Assembly (NCBI GenBank): GCA_026874595.1
Contig: CM049322.1
Coordinates: 49,393,340 to 49,457,339 of the forward strand
DNA: 64,000 nucleotides
Direction: 5' to 3'
Source of the DNA: Sipunculus nudus
Taxonomy: Eukaryota > Annelida > Sipuncula > Golfingiida > Sipunculidae
Below the pieces are notes generated by a model, which had not been told where the DNA came from, made no database searches, and saw only the letters and a program-made list of their open reading frames with translations. A program made the position numbers and the translations under genes. Below are positions 44,113 to 55,663 of this stretch, in pieces; positions within the stretch are counted from its first letter, which is position 1, and each line of letters opens with the position of its first letter.

Positions 44113-46462
44113 TAGCTCAGCTGACTTTCAGTCATGCTGGGCTATAGCGATGGGTCTTTGTCCGCCGGCTGGCCGTTAGCAGGGCACAAATCGTAACCGT
44201 AGGGGCTAGGGCCATGAACCCTATGCAGCCTTTGAGGTTATAAAAAGATCTCCTTGCAAACCTGAAATTAGGTCACTGAGACCTATATTCTCGAAGTTAT
44301 GGGGTGTGTTTGCACCCCCCAGAAATAACTCTTTGAGACAAAATTTTCATCCCAAACCTTCCATCTTTCACATACAGCTCACCTACCAACAGGGGAAGAA
44401 CCATAATTTTTTTGAGGTCCAAAGGTCAAGGGCAAAGGAGCCTCTTCTTTGAAAAGCCTGTGGATGCATTTTAAGCCAACCCTTTCATCCCAATTCTTTG
44501 ATCTTTCACATATAGCTCACCTACTAAGTTGGAGAAGAATCCTATAGATTTTGAGGTCACAAGGTCAAAGGTCAGGGTCACAGGATCCACTTCTTTGAAA
44601 AGGTTGTGGACACATTTCAAGCTAGACTTTTCATTCCAAACCTTCCAGCACTGATATCGCTTCTCTGCCAACAGGGGAAAAGACCTGTTGATTTTGAGGT
44701 CAAAGGTCAAGTTCACAGCACCCAATTCTTGCGTGGAGTCTTTTTCAGGCAAACTTTTCAATCTGTACCTTCCATCTGTCATTTATGGCTTACCTACCAA
44801 TAAGCGAAGAAGCCTATTAATGTTGAGGTCAAAAAGTCAAAGGTCAAGGTCACAATATTTAATTTTTCTAAATGCTTGTGAGCATATTTCAAGTGTAACT
44901 GTTCAACCCAAACCTTCAGTCTTTCACATATGCCACATCTATGCATCACTCAGTTTGACTCAAACTTCATATTTATGGGTCTTTTTGCTTGAATATATAA
45001 CTTATTGATTTTGGGGTCAGCTGGTCAGCAGGTTAAAGGTTGCGGGTCAAAGTTATTCACCCATTGGTTGCCAAGTAATTACACCAGATTTAAGTGGTTA
45101 TTAGTTACCCATCATTTAGAAAGAATCCAGTTGATATATGGGTAAAAGGCCAAGGTCATAGGTCATAGGCCATAGTTGATGGGAACATTTTGCTGTTTAT
45201 TTTATGGAATCCTAGCAATAAACTTAGTTTCCTAGATATCTGAATATTTTAATATATATCACCACAAATAAAAACAAGTGTTTGTTCTCATACTATGTGG
45301 ATGTGTACCTTGATTTAGGATGGCTTTTTGTTTTATTTCAAGACTCTTAGTCATGCTTTCTGCATTTCTTTTCTTTCAGGTTTGGCAGTTTACCTACCCT
45401 GCTGATCCCATTGAAAAGCAGAGTGATAATAAAAAATATTGGACTTAAACTTTTTACATTTGCATATCTATAAATCTGATATGAAGGCCTGGACATGCCT
45501 TTTGAATTATTTTGGGCATCCATTACTGGATAATTTGCCCCAAGTATGGTCTCTTATTGGAGAATGTGGGATATCAAATGTCATACTTGTCAGAAATCAA
45601 TTATGTCTGCCAGTTAGCCACCTTAGAAATTCTTTCTTCAGTGCAGTTTCAGTAATTTTTCTTTAATGTTTGGTCCGATTTAGAGAATGTTTGTTGTCTG
45701 ATTACAGACTTGTCAGAAGTCCAATATGGCCACCAGGCAACCGTCTTTTAATTCCTTTTGATCATTTTATCTCAAGAACAGTTAAAGTGAATGCAGTTGG
45801 ATGTATATTTATGTAATCTTGTAAAGGATTGGGTCAAATATTTCTGAATAAATATTACCATATTTTATAAAAGTGCAGTACAGTTGGCTTGTATTGAATA
45901 AAAATTCACACAGAAGCACCTGTTTCTCAATAATTGTATCCGCCAAAACAAAGTTTTGCGGATACTATGTTTTTGACCGGGTTCCACCGCCGCCGCCACC
46001 GCGTTCGTTTCCGGAGAACTCCTCTGAGACTACTGGACAGATTTTTCCAAAACTTGCACAAATTATTGGGTCACATGTGAACTGGTGCCTTACCAAGTGA
46101 CCTTGACCTCTGACCTTTGGTCTCTGCCCAGCGTCCATTTGTGCGTCTGTTTCCACACATAAACCCATATATCTCGGGAACCGTTTGACCGATCTGGAAA
46201 AAAATTTTACACAAAAGTAGCCCTAGGATAGCTTTATATGATACACAACAGAAGGTAGCCCCACCTGCAACCATGTTTGCACAGTGTCCATCTGTTCATC
46301 TGCCTGGGGTTAAAATCACTCATATCTCTGCAGGGGTTTGACTAATTCACCTAAAATTCGGCATGCGTGTACATCCTAGATAGCTTTCTCGATTTTATGA
46401 CAGGTGGCCCCACCTACATTCACGTTAACGCTCCACACATAAACCCATATATATCGGGAACC

Positions 46463-48122
46463 AGTGGCGGATCCAGAGGGGTAGCTTTGGGGGCTGAAGC
46501 CCCCCCCCCCCCCCCACCCCTGTTATAGGCCTTTTTATCTATATCTATGCGTTATGTCCTTATGTCATTTGCATTATTTTATTTATCATTGCCATATAGC
46601 ATTAAACAAACGACCAATTCAACAACAACAAATAAACTGGGGAAAAATGGAACTAAAAGCGTGTCTGTGCAATGCCCATATCTTTTTATATTTTAGAAGA
46701 AGAAATTGGAATACCCACAATGGATGCAGACATAAACATTTCTATCCAAATTAATTCTACGCCGTTCACGGAGAATGTTGCAGCCTCTAAAGGCTTCGAC
46801 ATCTTGAACGACATTTTTTCAATTGGCCTTGTTTAGGGAAATACATGCACTCTTGATCGATTTGAACTGAATGATATTGTATTATCGTTCAGTTAAAACA
46901 CAGTAAACAGTGTATGTATATGCATGGTCTTTTCATGGTTGCAGAATTAAGCTCTGAAAACGTGCTGGCTCGTCATTAATAACGTGTAAATGATTAATGA
47001 CAAAGATTGGGTCTGTATATATCTGTTTGAATTTTCGGAGTCGAACACTTTGTTGGACGTATATGGAAAAAAAGAAACACTTTTCAATATGTAACAGGAA
47101 AATTAAATATAATACCCATAGCATTAATTTATGAATATTTCTTATCAATCAGCAATGCAGTTATCGATGGTGCAAAAATATATACTCGATAACAAATGCT
47201 TTTTAATACATCAAGACGTACATGCCAGAGATCAAATTTACCGTAAGCTGATAAGCTCTTTAATATAACAGCCACACACAGGAAAGAGTAATTCAAGCTA
47301 CTGCATGGTTATTCAAAATAATCTCGAATGAGTAAAATCAACTTGAAATTCAGCTGTAGTTCGAGTATATAACTAATTATAATGTGGTATCTGTTTGCCT
47401 CACATTAATATTTACATAATTCAATGTTGCTTATTACTTTCGAATGTTTATGTTTGCATTTATTTTATGAATGGGTAAACTTGGTTTTGTTATAATAGAG
47501 GAATGCTTATAGATGCGTCCTTGCTTGCATGTGCTCTTTTCTAATTTACAACTACTTTGATATGATCACGAATGATAATTGAAAGGGTATATATGGGGTT
47601 GGGTATATAATTGCTCCCCCCCCCCCCCCAAAAAAAAACTCAAGTTCTCAAAAAATGCAAATACTATGACGTTATATGCAAATTTGCAAAAAAAGTCTTT
47701 TCGTTCATAAGGATCACGATGAGATTTTTTTGTTCATGTGTATGCACTGGTATTTGTGTTATTTTACCCAACGAAAGAGCAGCTGGCATATATTATAATC
47801 ATGCATGCGTGTTTTTACAGATTAATATAATCCATCAAGCCTGCATTTATAACACAAACTGGAGGTTATCTTAATCAAGAAAATGTTGCTTCTTTATTAT
47901 ATATTGCGCCAAATAATTTTGCTGTTATGCTTTTTGTAATTTATTTAGTATTTCCTACCTGTCAAGCATTGTACAGGAGTATACAACGGATGAGCGAGTT
48001 TGCAAGTATACTTCCGAAATATATTTTCAAATAAAATTACCAATAATCATAATATGAAAATTTTTACTTTTGAGTCTACATTTACGTTTTGTCCAAACAT
48101 TGCCCATGTTTATACACTTCAA

Positions 48123-48182
<60 letters not shown>

Positions 48183-48264
48183 TATAATTTGCACTTTATC
48201 TGAATAAATTAAAACCAGTTTCTGATTCTAGCCCCCCCTGTTGAAAAATCCTGGATCCGCCCCT
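46463..48264. mobile_element. 1.8-kb TIR element nested in the family A core
   Basis: Ends AGTGGCGGATCCAG (46463) and CTGGATCCGCCCCT (to 48264) are imperfect inverted repeats. GGGAACC flanks both sides (46456-46462; 48265-48271), and GGGAACC occurs once at the same place in undisturbed units. Seven bp is the longest possible duplication; 5 bp (GGAAC) results if the ends are read as CAGTGG. The interior is AT-rich with C runs (46501-46515, 47617-47630) and an (AT)n run, and no transposase. The superfamily is not assigned; 8-bp hAT duplication does not fit. Confidence 0.85.
48126..48181. repeat. (AT)n microsatellite
   Basis: Pure AT dinucleotide run near the right end of the nested TIR element. 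Confidence 0.95.
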
Positions 48265-50088
48265 GGGAACCGTTTGACCGATCCTGGAAAAAATTTTACA
48301 CAAATGTAGCCCTGGGATAGCTTTATAACATACACAACAAAAGGTGGGGCCACTTGCAACCATGTTTGCACAGTGTCCATTTGTTCATCTGCCTGGGGTT
48401 AAAATCACTCATATCTCTGCAGTGGTTTGACTAATTCACCTAAAATTCGGCATGCGTGTACATCCTTGATAGCTTTCTTGATTTTATGACAGGTGGCGCC
48501 ACCTACATTCAAGTTAACCCTCCACACATAAACCCATATATCTCGGGAACCGTTTGGCCGATCCAGAAAAAAATTTTACACGAATGTAGCCCTGGGATAG
48601 CTTTATAACATTCACAACAAAAGGTGGCGCCACCTGCAACCATGTTTGCACAGTGTCCATTTGTTCATCTGCCTGGGGTTAAAATCACTCATATCTCTGC
48701 AGTGGTTTGACTAATTTACCTAAAATCGGCATGCGTGTACATCCTTGATAGCTTTCTTGATTTTATGACAGGTGGCGCCACCTACATTCAAGTTAACGCT
48801 CCACACATAAACCCATATATCTCGGGAACCGTTTGGCCGATCCGGAAAAATTTTTTACACAAATGTAGCCCTGGGATAGCTTTATAACATACACAACAAA
48901 AGGTGGCGCCACCTGCAACCATGTTTGCACAGTGTCCATTTGTTCATCTGCCTGTGGTTAAAATCACTTATATCTCTGCAGTGGTTTGACTAATTTACCT
49001 AAAATTCGGCATGCGTGTACATCCTAGATAGCTTTCTTGATTTTATGACAAGTGGCGCCACCTACATTCATGTTAACACTGCAGATATCCAAGCTCATAT
49101 CTCGGGAACCGTTTGACCAATCAGGAACAAAAATTTACAAAAATGTAGCCCTTGGATAGCTTTATATAATACACAAAAAATGGTGGCGCCACCTGCAGCC
49201 ATTTTTGCACAGCGTCCATCTGTTTGTCTGCCTTATGTTAAAATCACTCATTTCTCTGCAGTGGTTTGACCAAATTACCTGAAATTCAGCATGCTTATAC
49301 ATCCCGCATATCTTTCTTGATTTAATGACAGGTGGCACCACCTACATTTACGTTCACGCTGTAGACATCCATGCTTATATCTCCTGACTCATTCAACCAA
49401 TCAGGAAATTTTTTTTACACAAATGTAGCCCTTGGATAGCTTTATAACATACACAAAAATGGTGGCGCCACCTGCAGCCATTTTTGCACAGCTTCCATCT
49501 GTTTGTCTGCTGTGGGATAAAATCACTCATATCTCTGCAGTGGTTTGACTTTTCCACATGAAATTTTGCTTGTGTATATATCTTGGATAGTTTCGCGTTC
49601 AAATAACAGGTGGCGCCACCTACAATCATGTTTATGTGGCAGAGATCCATTCTAATATTTAACACATGTAACTCTATATCCCCTTGCCACTCAATCCATG
49701 CCTCACTTCACCCGTCCTTCTCTGATTTTGGCGGATACACGTAGTCGCTTGTCGACTACCCGTATTCTAGTTCTTGCATGTATTTCCTTGATTTTTGCTA
49801 TATATTTTGATCTTATATTTGCCCTTTGTGGTGTTCCTTTTGAGACTGACAGGTTTCAAGCAAGCTGTTGGAATAGTTCCTGATAGCTTAACAATCATGC
49901 ATTTTCCTCAGACCATCAATTCACTGTGTTTTAACCAGACATAGGTGATATATATTTCTGTTGTCATAGAAAATTTTCAACAAATTGGGAAATTTGTTCT
50001 TCAAAATTTGACTGGAAGTTGTGAATCTCAGTCAATGATGTCACAGGTCATGCTTGGCAGCTGAGCGTCATGACCCATGGGTCACTTG

Positions 50089-52118
50089 TTATTAATTTGC
50101 AAGTGGGTGGATGTGGGTCAGAAACCTGGCCTATTTAAAATGAGGTTATGATCTCTGGTATGTACCCTTGATCTTGGTCTATTTGTGTGAACATCGCACA
50201 ACACTTTATATGTAGATATCTCAGGCTGCAGGGATTGTTCTAAAAATCAAGTTTCTAGAACTTGGGTTGCTTTAATTGTCTCTTCCGGATGATTGGTGTA
50301 TTCACCTGAATAGTATTTTTTTGGGCGTGGCATCTTTTCAGGAACCCTGTTAATAAACCAATGACGTGTAGTCTTTCCATCAGCTACCGGCTTCCGCTAC
50401 AGCTGTTACCTGTGCCTCTGTTATTTGATGCCATTTTTGTTAAGAAAACTTGAAAACGGAAGTTCCGGTTGGCATGCGCATTGAATCCCCTCGTTCAGGC
50501 AGACAGTTGCAAGTGCCCTGTAGTTTCGTGCCAGTAATATCGCCCTAGTATAATCGCCCAAACTAAGGACTCTCCTTATATTCTGTTATATAAATTTTTA
50601 AGAAAGACACAAGAACAAAGGATTTTATGGCCTCCGAGAGGCGGAACAAAAGGTTTCCGGGCCTCTCTCCCCTGTCCTTGTTATTATACCGATTCAGTTT
50701 ATCATGATATAATTTTGCACTTCAGTCACATTGTTCATGTGGACCAAACCTTAATATAGATGACAGAATGGGCCTAATTAACTTATTCAATAAAAAGACA
50801 AAACAGTTAAACTTTTAATCAAAACAGTCTACAGTCTATGTCTCTCGTGCTATCAACAACAATAGTCTTCACTTAACCGACAAAACCGATTGAAGAAAAC
50901 ACCAAAAAAAAATAATATTCACGGGAACATTATAAGCAGTTATAACAAGCTATATGCGTTCATAAAAAGGTTACTTGACATTATATACAACATGCATGTA
51001 TAGGGACATGGGATTTATTAACACAATGAAAGCGACCCCCATCCCGCACACACACAGGGCCCATATAAATTAAATTAAAATAGTAAATAAAAGGAGCCTC
51101 TACTAAGAAACGTTTTATATTCAGGATGCATCAATCAATAAATGAAGTGACTGAATTATTCTATTCACAAACACATTAAATTAACATAAGCAACTAACCT
51201 GCAACATAAATGCAATATTCATGTTTCAGTTTATTATAAAAAGACAACACTGTTTTTTATTTAAATTAAAGACGGAATGGGCTTCCGGAGCATGACGGTA
51301 CTCTTTCCAAGGTGCCCCTGGCGTCGAAGGATGAAAGCAAACAAATATTTATTTGGTTATTTTCTTCCATATAGATGTGCGTCGTACTAAATATAAGCCC
51401 TTAACATATGCCTGGCCCCTTTGACATATCAGAAACCACCGTTTTCCCATCACTCCGGAATTTCCGCATTTTAATGGGCCCTAAGAACTCCTGGCCCACA
51501 ATGCCCACCTGGATTAAAATCTACATCAACTAGCTCATACAATTTAAGGCAAATGAGACTTCATCGTCAAGCCTGCTCTTGGAGACACCTGGTCCCCCCC
51601 CCCCCCCCCCCATTGGTCCTTCCTGTCTTTTCTGATTAAACCTATATAAAAGAACACCCAAGAAAAACAAAGTTCCCCTCAAACAAGCATTTAACTTGCC
51701 GGTGGAGACAACTGAGCCCTCCTGGTGAAAAGTTGTATATATAACTTAACCAAAAAGGCAAAAGAGATTTTCTCATGTTCTAGTATTTTTCTACATGATA
51801 TCTCTATATAGGAAACTCCTGACAGGTCAGGGCCCATTTACTCCCTTCAGATAATTCCCAGTTAGAAACTCTATATGTACAGCTTCGCAAAAGAAACATT
51901 TTCGAGCATTTTTGTGCCCTATTGAATACAACTTCATGAAAAACTAAATTAGACACGTTCATTTTCAAATATTTTACTACGTTTTACTGAGCCCTTTATC
52001 AGAATTTCTGGTACGGTCCGGGCCTTTTAAGGTCAATCCGGTTTAAAAACTCCATATATACGCTTCGCAAATGTCAAACATGACTTCCGCATTCTCGGAC
52101 ATTTTTTGTGACATGTGG
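50089..52118. other. Unique region before the tandem duplication
   Basis: No coding exon recognised. Contains a promoter-like patch (50456-50480), a poly(C) run near 51595-51611, and several 'cccggcc'-type GC-richer pieces. The last 50 bases lead into the first duplicated unit. Confidence 0.45.
50456..50480. promoter_or_regulatory. Head-to-head ETS sites plus NRF-1-like site
   Basis: ACGGAAGTTCCGGT (50456-50469) contains two opposed ETS cores, and GCATGCGCA follows at 50472-50480. This combination is typical of housekeeping promoters. Transcription direction and target gene are not established. Confidence 0.35.
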
Positions 52119-52494
52119 CCAATAAGACGCACCTGGCTATTGTCAAGTGGCAATGGATGGGGTATTAAAAGGCGCGAAGGAAAAAATGGACACAAGGTGG
52201 CACCACCTGTCTTCTGCAGAAGACAAAGCTATCCAAGATCTTTGTTAAATTGATTTTCTTGATCAATCCATGCATCCCTTATTGAGATATTTAAGAGTTT
52301 GTGTGATTTTCATCAAATATGGAAATATTCAAGGCCAAGGCCAGTCTCATAGGAAAGGTCGTGACCCCATTTTAAATATATGTCATCCCATAACTGTCTA
52401 GTAGTTTTTAACTTATAATGCTCACAGTAGAGTGGCAATGATGGGGGTGTTAAAAAGGCACGAAAACGAGAGAGAAAGAGAGAGAGAGATATCT

Positions 52495-53074
52495 GTTGCT
52501 GGATTCTAGGCCTTATCATTTCAATTTGTGCCCTGTCAAACTGTGTGGATGCTAAAAACCATGTTTTTGGCCCGTAGGTCATAAAATATAGGCTACCATG
52601 ACCTAATTTCAGGTTTCAAAGGACATTAGTCTAGAAACTCCCAAGGAAATTGTGTTAGAAGATTCTAGGCCTCACAGATACGATTTGTCCCCATCTGACA
52701 TTCAGGGTGCTCACATGACATCTTTTCCCTATAGGTCACAGAATATAGGTCACAGTGATCTAGTTTCAGGTTTCAAAGGGCTTTTACCTAGGATCTCACA
52801 AAATATCAGGTTAGAGGTTTTAACACCTAATGGATACAATTTGTGCCCCGTCTGACTGTCTGGGTGCTCAAAAATATGTTTTCAGCCCATAAATTACAAA
52901 ATATAGGTCACCATGACCTAATTTTGGGTTTCAAAGGAGATTTTGCCCAGGACCTCCCTGGATGTACAGTTAGAAGTATCTAGGTCTAACAGTTATGATT
53001 TGTGCCCTGTTAACGGCTGGACAACTGGACGGACGCCAGACAAAGGATGATTTGTTGCAGGGAGATGAGCTAAA
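52495..53074 (-). mobile_element. Family C-type element, inverted, 158-bp core (unit 1)
   Basis: Four core units are marked by TTTGTGCCC or TTTGTCCCC blocks at about 52525, 52683, 52840 and 52998, 157-158 bp apart. The minus-strand 5' end TTTTAGCTCA is near 53074, followed inward by GTCTGGCGTCCGTCC and 'gttaacagggcacaaat', as in family C leaders. The 3' end was not recognised. Confidence 0.6.
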
Positions 53075-53570
53075 ACAGGATAATACCATTCATGAATCAT
53101 TTACAAATATAATGGACTAATCTGAGAAAATTTTAAAGATCATATTCTAATAAGAAATGACCTAACAACAAAGAAATTCAAAATGACATCAGCGTTATGC
53201 CTTCAGGACAAAGCAGCAAGATTGGTGTTTAATGCCACCAGTTTTTTAATGGATAAACAATATAGAACAGTGTGCTAGGATTTCTGCCACAACAAACAGA
53301 AATATATAATTCACATTTTCAAAATCATGTCAGACTTCTTGTTACTATACTGAAACATAAAAGCAAACATTTTTACACTAACTTATTTACAGTACTGTCT
53401 TGTAAATAAAAAATCTGTGCTGGTTAAAAGGGCGATTAAACTGAAGTTTTGAAGTGTTTGAAATATGCTATAAACTGTTCCTTGTGCAATATTAAATTAT
53501 ATTATATTAAAGTAAACTAACAGTAAATTCCATCAGTAGGTCAAAATGATCACTCTTTGAGTAATAATCA

Positions 53571-53574
<4 letters not shown>

Positions 53575-53620
<46 letters not shown>
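53575..53620. repeat. (AT)n microsatellite
   Basis: AT run. The equivalent place in unit 2 (about 59914-59940) is shorter. Confidence 0.95.
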
Positions 53621-53626
<6 letters not shown>

Positions 53627-53714
53627 GAATCAAATGTTTGGAATGTCCATAGCATGCTGACAGTATTTCTGTTGCTAAAAAGGAATAAATGTAACAGAGG
53701 TTGATTACAAAATA

Positions 53715-54369
53715 CAGTGGAACCCCACAATTACGACCACCCTGGGGACTGAGCAAAGTGGTCGTAATTTGGGGGTGGTCGTATTTGTGAAACTCTTACC
53801 GTGGTGGCATATAACACGCTGATATTTAATGTGTATCAGAGTTTATCTATTGCATATCTTTAATGTGATTATTTGAAATATTAAGCCCACTACCCCACAC
53901 TTAGGGTAGCTGTAATACAGGTGATCACTGAGGGGCAATTAGCATCTCACCCAAGGCCAGACCGGCTCATTAAGTAATCAGGCCGATGGTTACCCTCTTT
54001 GATCTATAACCTACACCTCAACGAGTCTCAGCGAAGACACCGAGTCGGGAAGATATGCGGAACCAGATAAACACTCGGGTTAAGAAACCTTGTTACCCGC
54101 TTTGGTCTTTCGTTAAGGCGCCTGTGACAAGACGCAGCCATTGACTCGTGACAAATGTTGTTTCAGTACTTCTCGGCGGTGGTCGCATTAGCGGGGTCGC
54201 ATCAGCGCTGGGGCCAGGAAATCTGGTCGTAATTCTGAATTCAGGGGTGGTCGTAATTTTGAGTCATTTTTAAACATAAATAAACTAAAAACAATTTGGG
54301 ACCAAGCAAAATGGTCGTAATTGTGGGGTGGTCGCAATTGTGGGGTGGTCGCAAGGCGGGGTTCCACTG
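53715..54369. mobile_element. Pogo-like MITE, present only in unit 1
   Basis: Ends CAGTGGAACCCC (53715) and GGGGTTCCACTG (to 54369) are inverted repeats, continuing imperfectly through CGACCACCC. TA flanks both sides (53713-53714; 54370-54371). Unit 2 shows the unoccupied site as 'gattacaaaatgtcattaactg'. Subterminal GGTGGTCGTAATT motifs are repeated at both ends. The 655-bp body has no transposase. TA duplication and end sequence fit pogo/Tc1-mariner MITEs. Confidence 0.85.
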
Positions 54370-55032
54370 TATCAATAACTATGTCTGTAGGAGCAAATCC
54401 TTGATGTGCAACTGTCATTTCACCATTTTGCTGTAACAGTTAGTCTCAGGAATGGATGAAGCCAGTGACCTTCACCTTGATCAGCTTAAAGGGACATATT
54501 CACATAACAGTTGTTCAATAGACATACAATATTATGTTTTCTCAATACAATATTATGGTATCTGCCAATATTTTGTTGTAACACCATTTGGATACTCCTG
54601 TACACAAGTGGAAAAAATCAGTGACGCTAAACACATGATGACTGTTCCAGCTCCCCGAACAGCTTCACAAATCATGACTTTTTAAAGCTTAAATTACTTC
54701 TTATGTGTTTCTTCTTTCATTTTTCTTCTCCCTGTTTCGGGAATTGTCATACATGCCTAAGATCAGACCTCCAGTTATGCAGTCTAGCAATGGTAAACAG
54801 ACATATGGACTGTGTTTACTCACACACAAAACCATAACAATGTATAAAACAGGTTAATTAAGAGACAGTTTATCCATGTGCCAGGATGATCGGCTGGAAC
54901 ATGTTCAGCCAAAATGAACTAACAGCGTGAGATAATACACATATTGTCATATAAATGAGTATACATCTTTAAACAATATAGCCTTGAGGCCAAGTCCTTA
55001 ATAAACTATAAACTGACAATCTGTTGGACCAG

Positions 55033-55260
55033 TCATGAGTTTCCTTGGCTTTGGTAGTGACCCTGTATTGCATCCAGTGACATGTCAGTCCACTTTTGCT
55101 CCTGTTCACGTAACGTTTCATGACTGTTGCCATTGTCAGGTTCCACCTCTGGTAGCTCCATCTGGGGGACAATTATGTCTTCGAAAGGTAGTTTGTCTTC
55201 TCTCCATTCTTGGTCGACGATATCCATCAGGTGGCCATCCAGCTTAACCTCACTGTCCAT
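55033..55260 (-). CDS. ANAPC13: Anaphase-promoting complex subunit 13, copy 1
   Basis: 75 codons, ATG at 55260 and TGA at 55035. The family is known as a small, largely extended stabilising subunit of the APC/C ubiquitin ligase that drives mitotic exit. Recognised from the start MDSEV, the hallmark WREDKLPFEDI (19-29), the acidic PEVEPDNG stretch (37-44) and EQEQKWTDMSLD (52-63), all in the order and spacing of animal ANAPC13. Length matches the vertebrate protein (about 74). A splice-acceptor-like TTATTTCACAG ends five bases before the ATG, suggesting a non-coding 5' exon at higher coordinates, not located. The coding exon is uninterrupted. Confidence 0.9.
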   Translation of the reverse strand: MDSEVKLDGHLMDIVDQEWREDKLPFEDIIVPQMELPEVEPDNGNSHETLREQEQKWTDMSLDAIQGHYQSQGNS

Positions 55261-55663
55261 GATATCTGTGAAATAATGCCCACGATATTTGTATTGTTAT
55301 TACCATAATGCCCATGTTATTTGTAAATTATATCCATGATAACTGTACAAAAATCTCTGTACCAGATACGTTAAATAATCGTAATAATATCTGTAAAATA
55401 ATGTTCATTACACCTGTAAAATAATATCATCAATATCTGCAAAATGCCCAGAATATCTGTTTAGAACATAATGTTTGTAATATCTGCACAATAATATCAA
55501 AGGAATCTTGAAAATATCTCGAATAGTTTGATGGCTCTTGAAAACTAGACATAAATGAACCTAAATATCATCCTATTCCGTATCACGCTTCCTACTGTTC
55601 AGTTGAGAGCATATGGGACTCATCATCATAAGATTGCAGGTTCAAAAGCAGACTGGGGCAGAC

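Larger units (their letters stand above)
45939..49770 (+). mobile_element. Family A Helitron-like element, copy 2, with nested TIR element
   Basis: The 5' end is a hairpin of TATCCGCCAAAAC against GTTTTGCGGATA (one bulged C) from 45937. The 3' end has the inverted TTTTGGCGGATA (49726-49737), a 7-bp stem GTAGTCG/CGACTAC (49741-49747/49753-49759), seven bases and CTAG (49767-49770) before TT. The core has six units of 279-280 bp marked by GTAGCCCT at 46217, 48306, 48586, 48865, 49145 and 49425. Each is a dimer of about 140-bp halves with GGTGGCGCCACC. About 2.0 kb without the nested insert. No protein is encoded. Confidence 0.85.
44113..50088 (+). mobile_element. Family C element carrying nested insertions
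   Basis: The 5' end TTTAGCTCAGCTGACTTTCAG is at 44113. 44113-45250 is nearly collinear with 8746-10150 and has DR1 motifs at 44562-44574 and 44697-44709. 45250-45335 matches 34158-34240. 45340-45936 carries a diverged tandem 'cttgtcagaa.tcaat' core. The family A element (45939-49770) interrupts it. The 3' terminus is CAGCTGAGCG, palindrome GACCCATGGGTC (50072-50083) and CTTG (50088), followed by TT. That 45250-45936 and 49771-50057 belong to one element is inferred from the matching ends. Confidence 0.6.

Noticed and set aside
45380-45448. Terminal exon with a strong acceptor (TTTCTTTTCTTTCAG) and a 22-codon open end
   Set aside because: It lies inside what appears to be a family C element with tandem 'cttgtcagaa' blocks, the frame is very short, and no upstream exon was found.
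48306-49600. Regular array that might suggest a CRISPR
   Set aside because: Units are 280 bp with no short repeat and variable spacer pattern, and the DNA is eukaryotic; it is the core of a family A element.
54969-55247. Other open frames overlapping ANAPC13
   Set aside because: Shadows of the ANAPC13 frame; repeated at 60652-60930 because the whole segment is duplicated.
55597-55650. tRNA-like text (CAGTTGAGAGCATATGGG and GGTTCAAAAGC) suggesting a tRNA gene or SINE head
   Set aside because: No acceptor stem or full cloverleaf could be built and no SINE body or tail is evident; the text is duplicated only with unit 2 (about 61280-61333).
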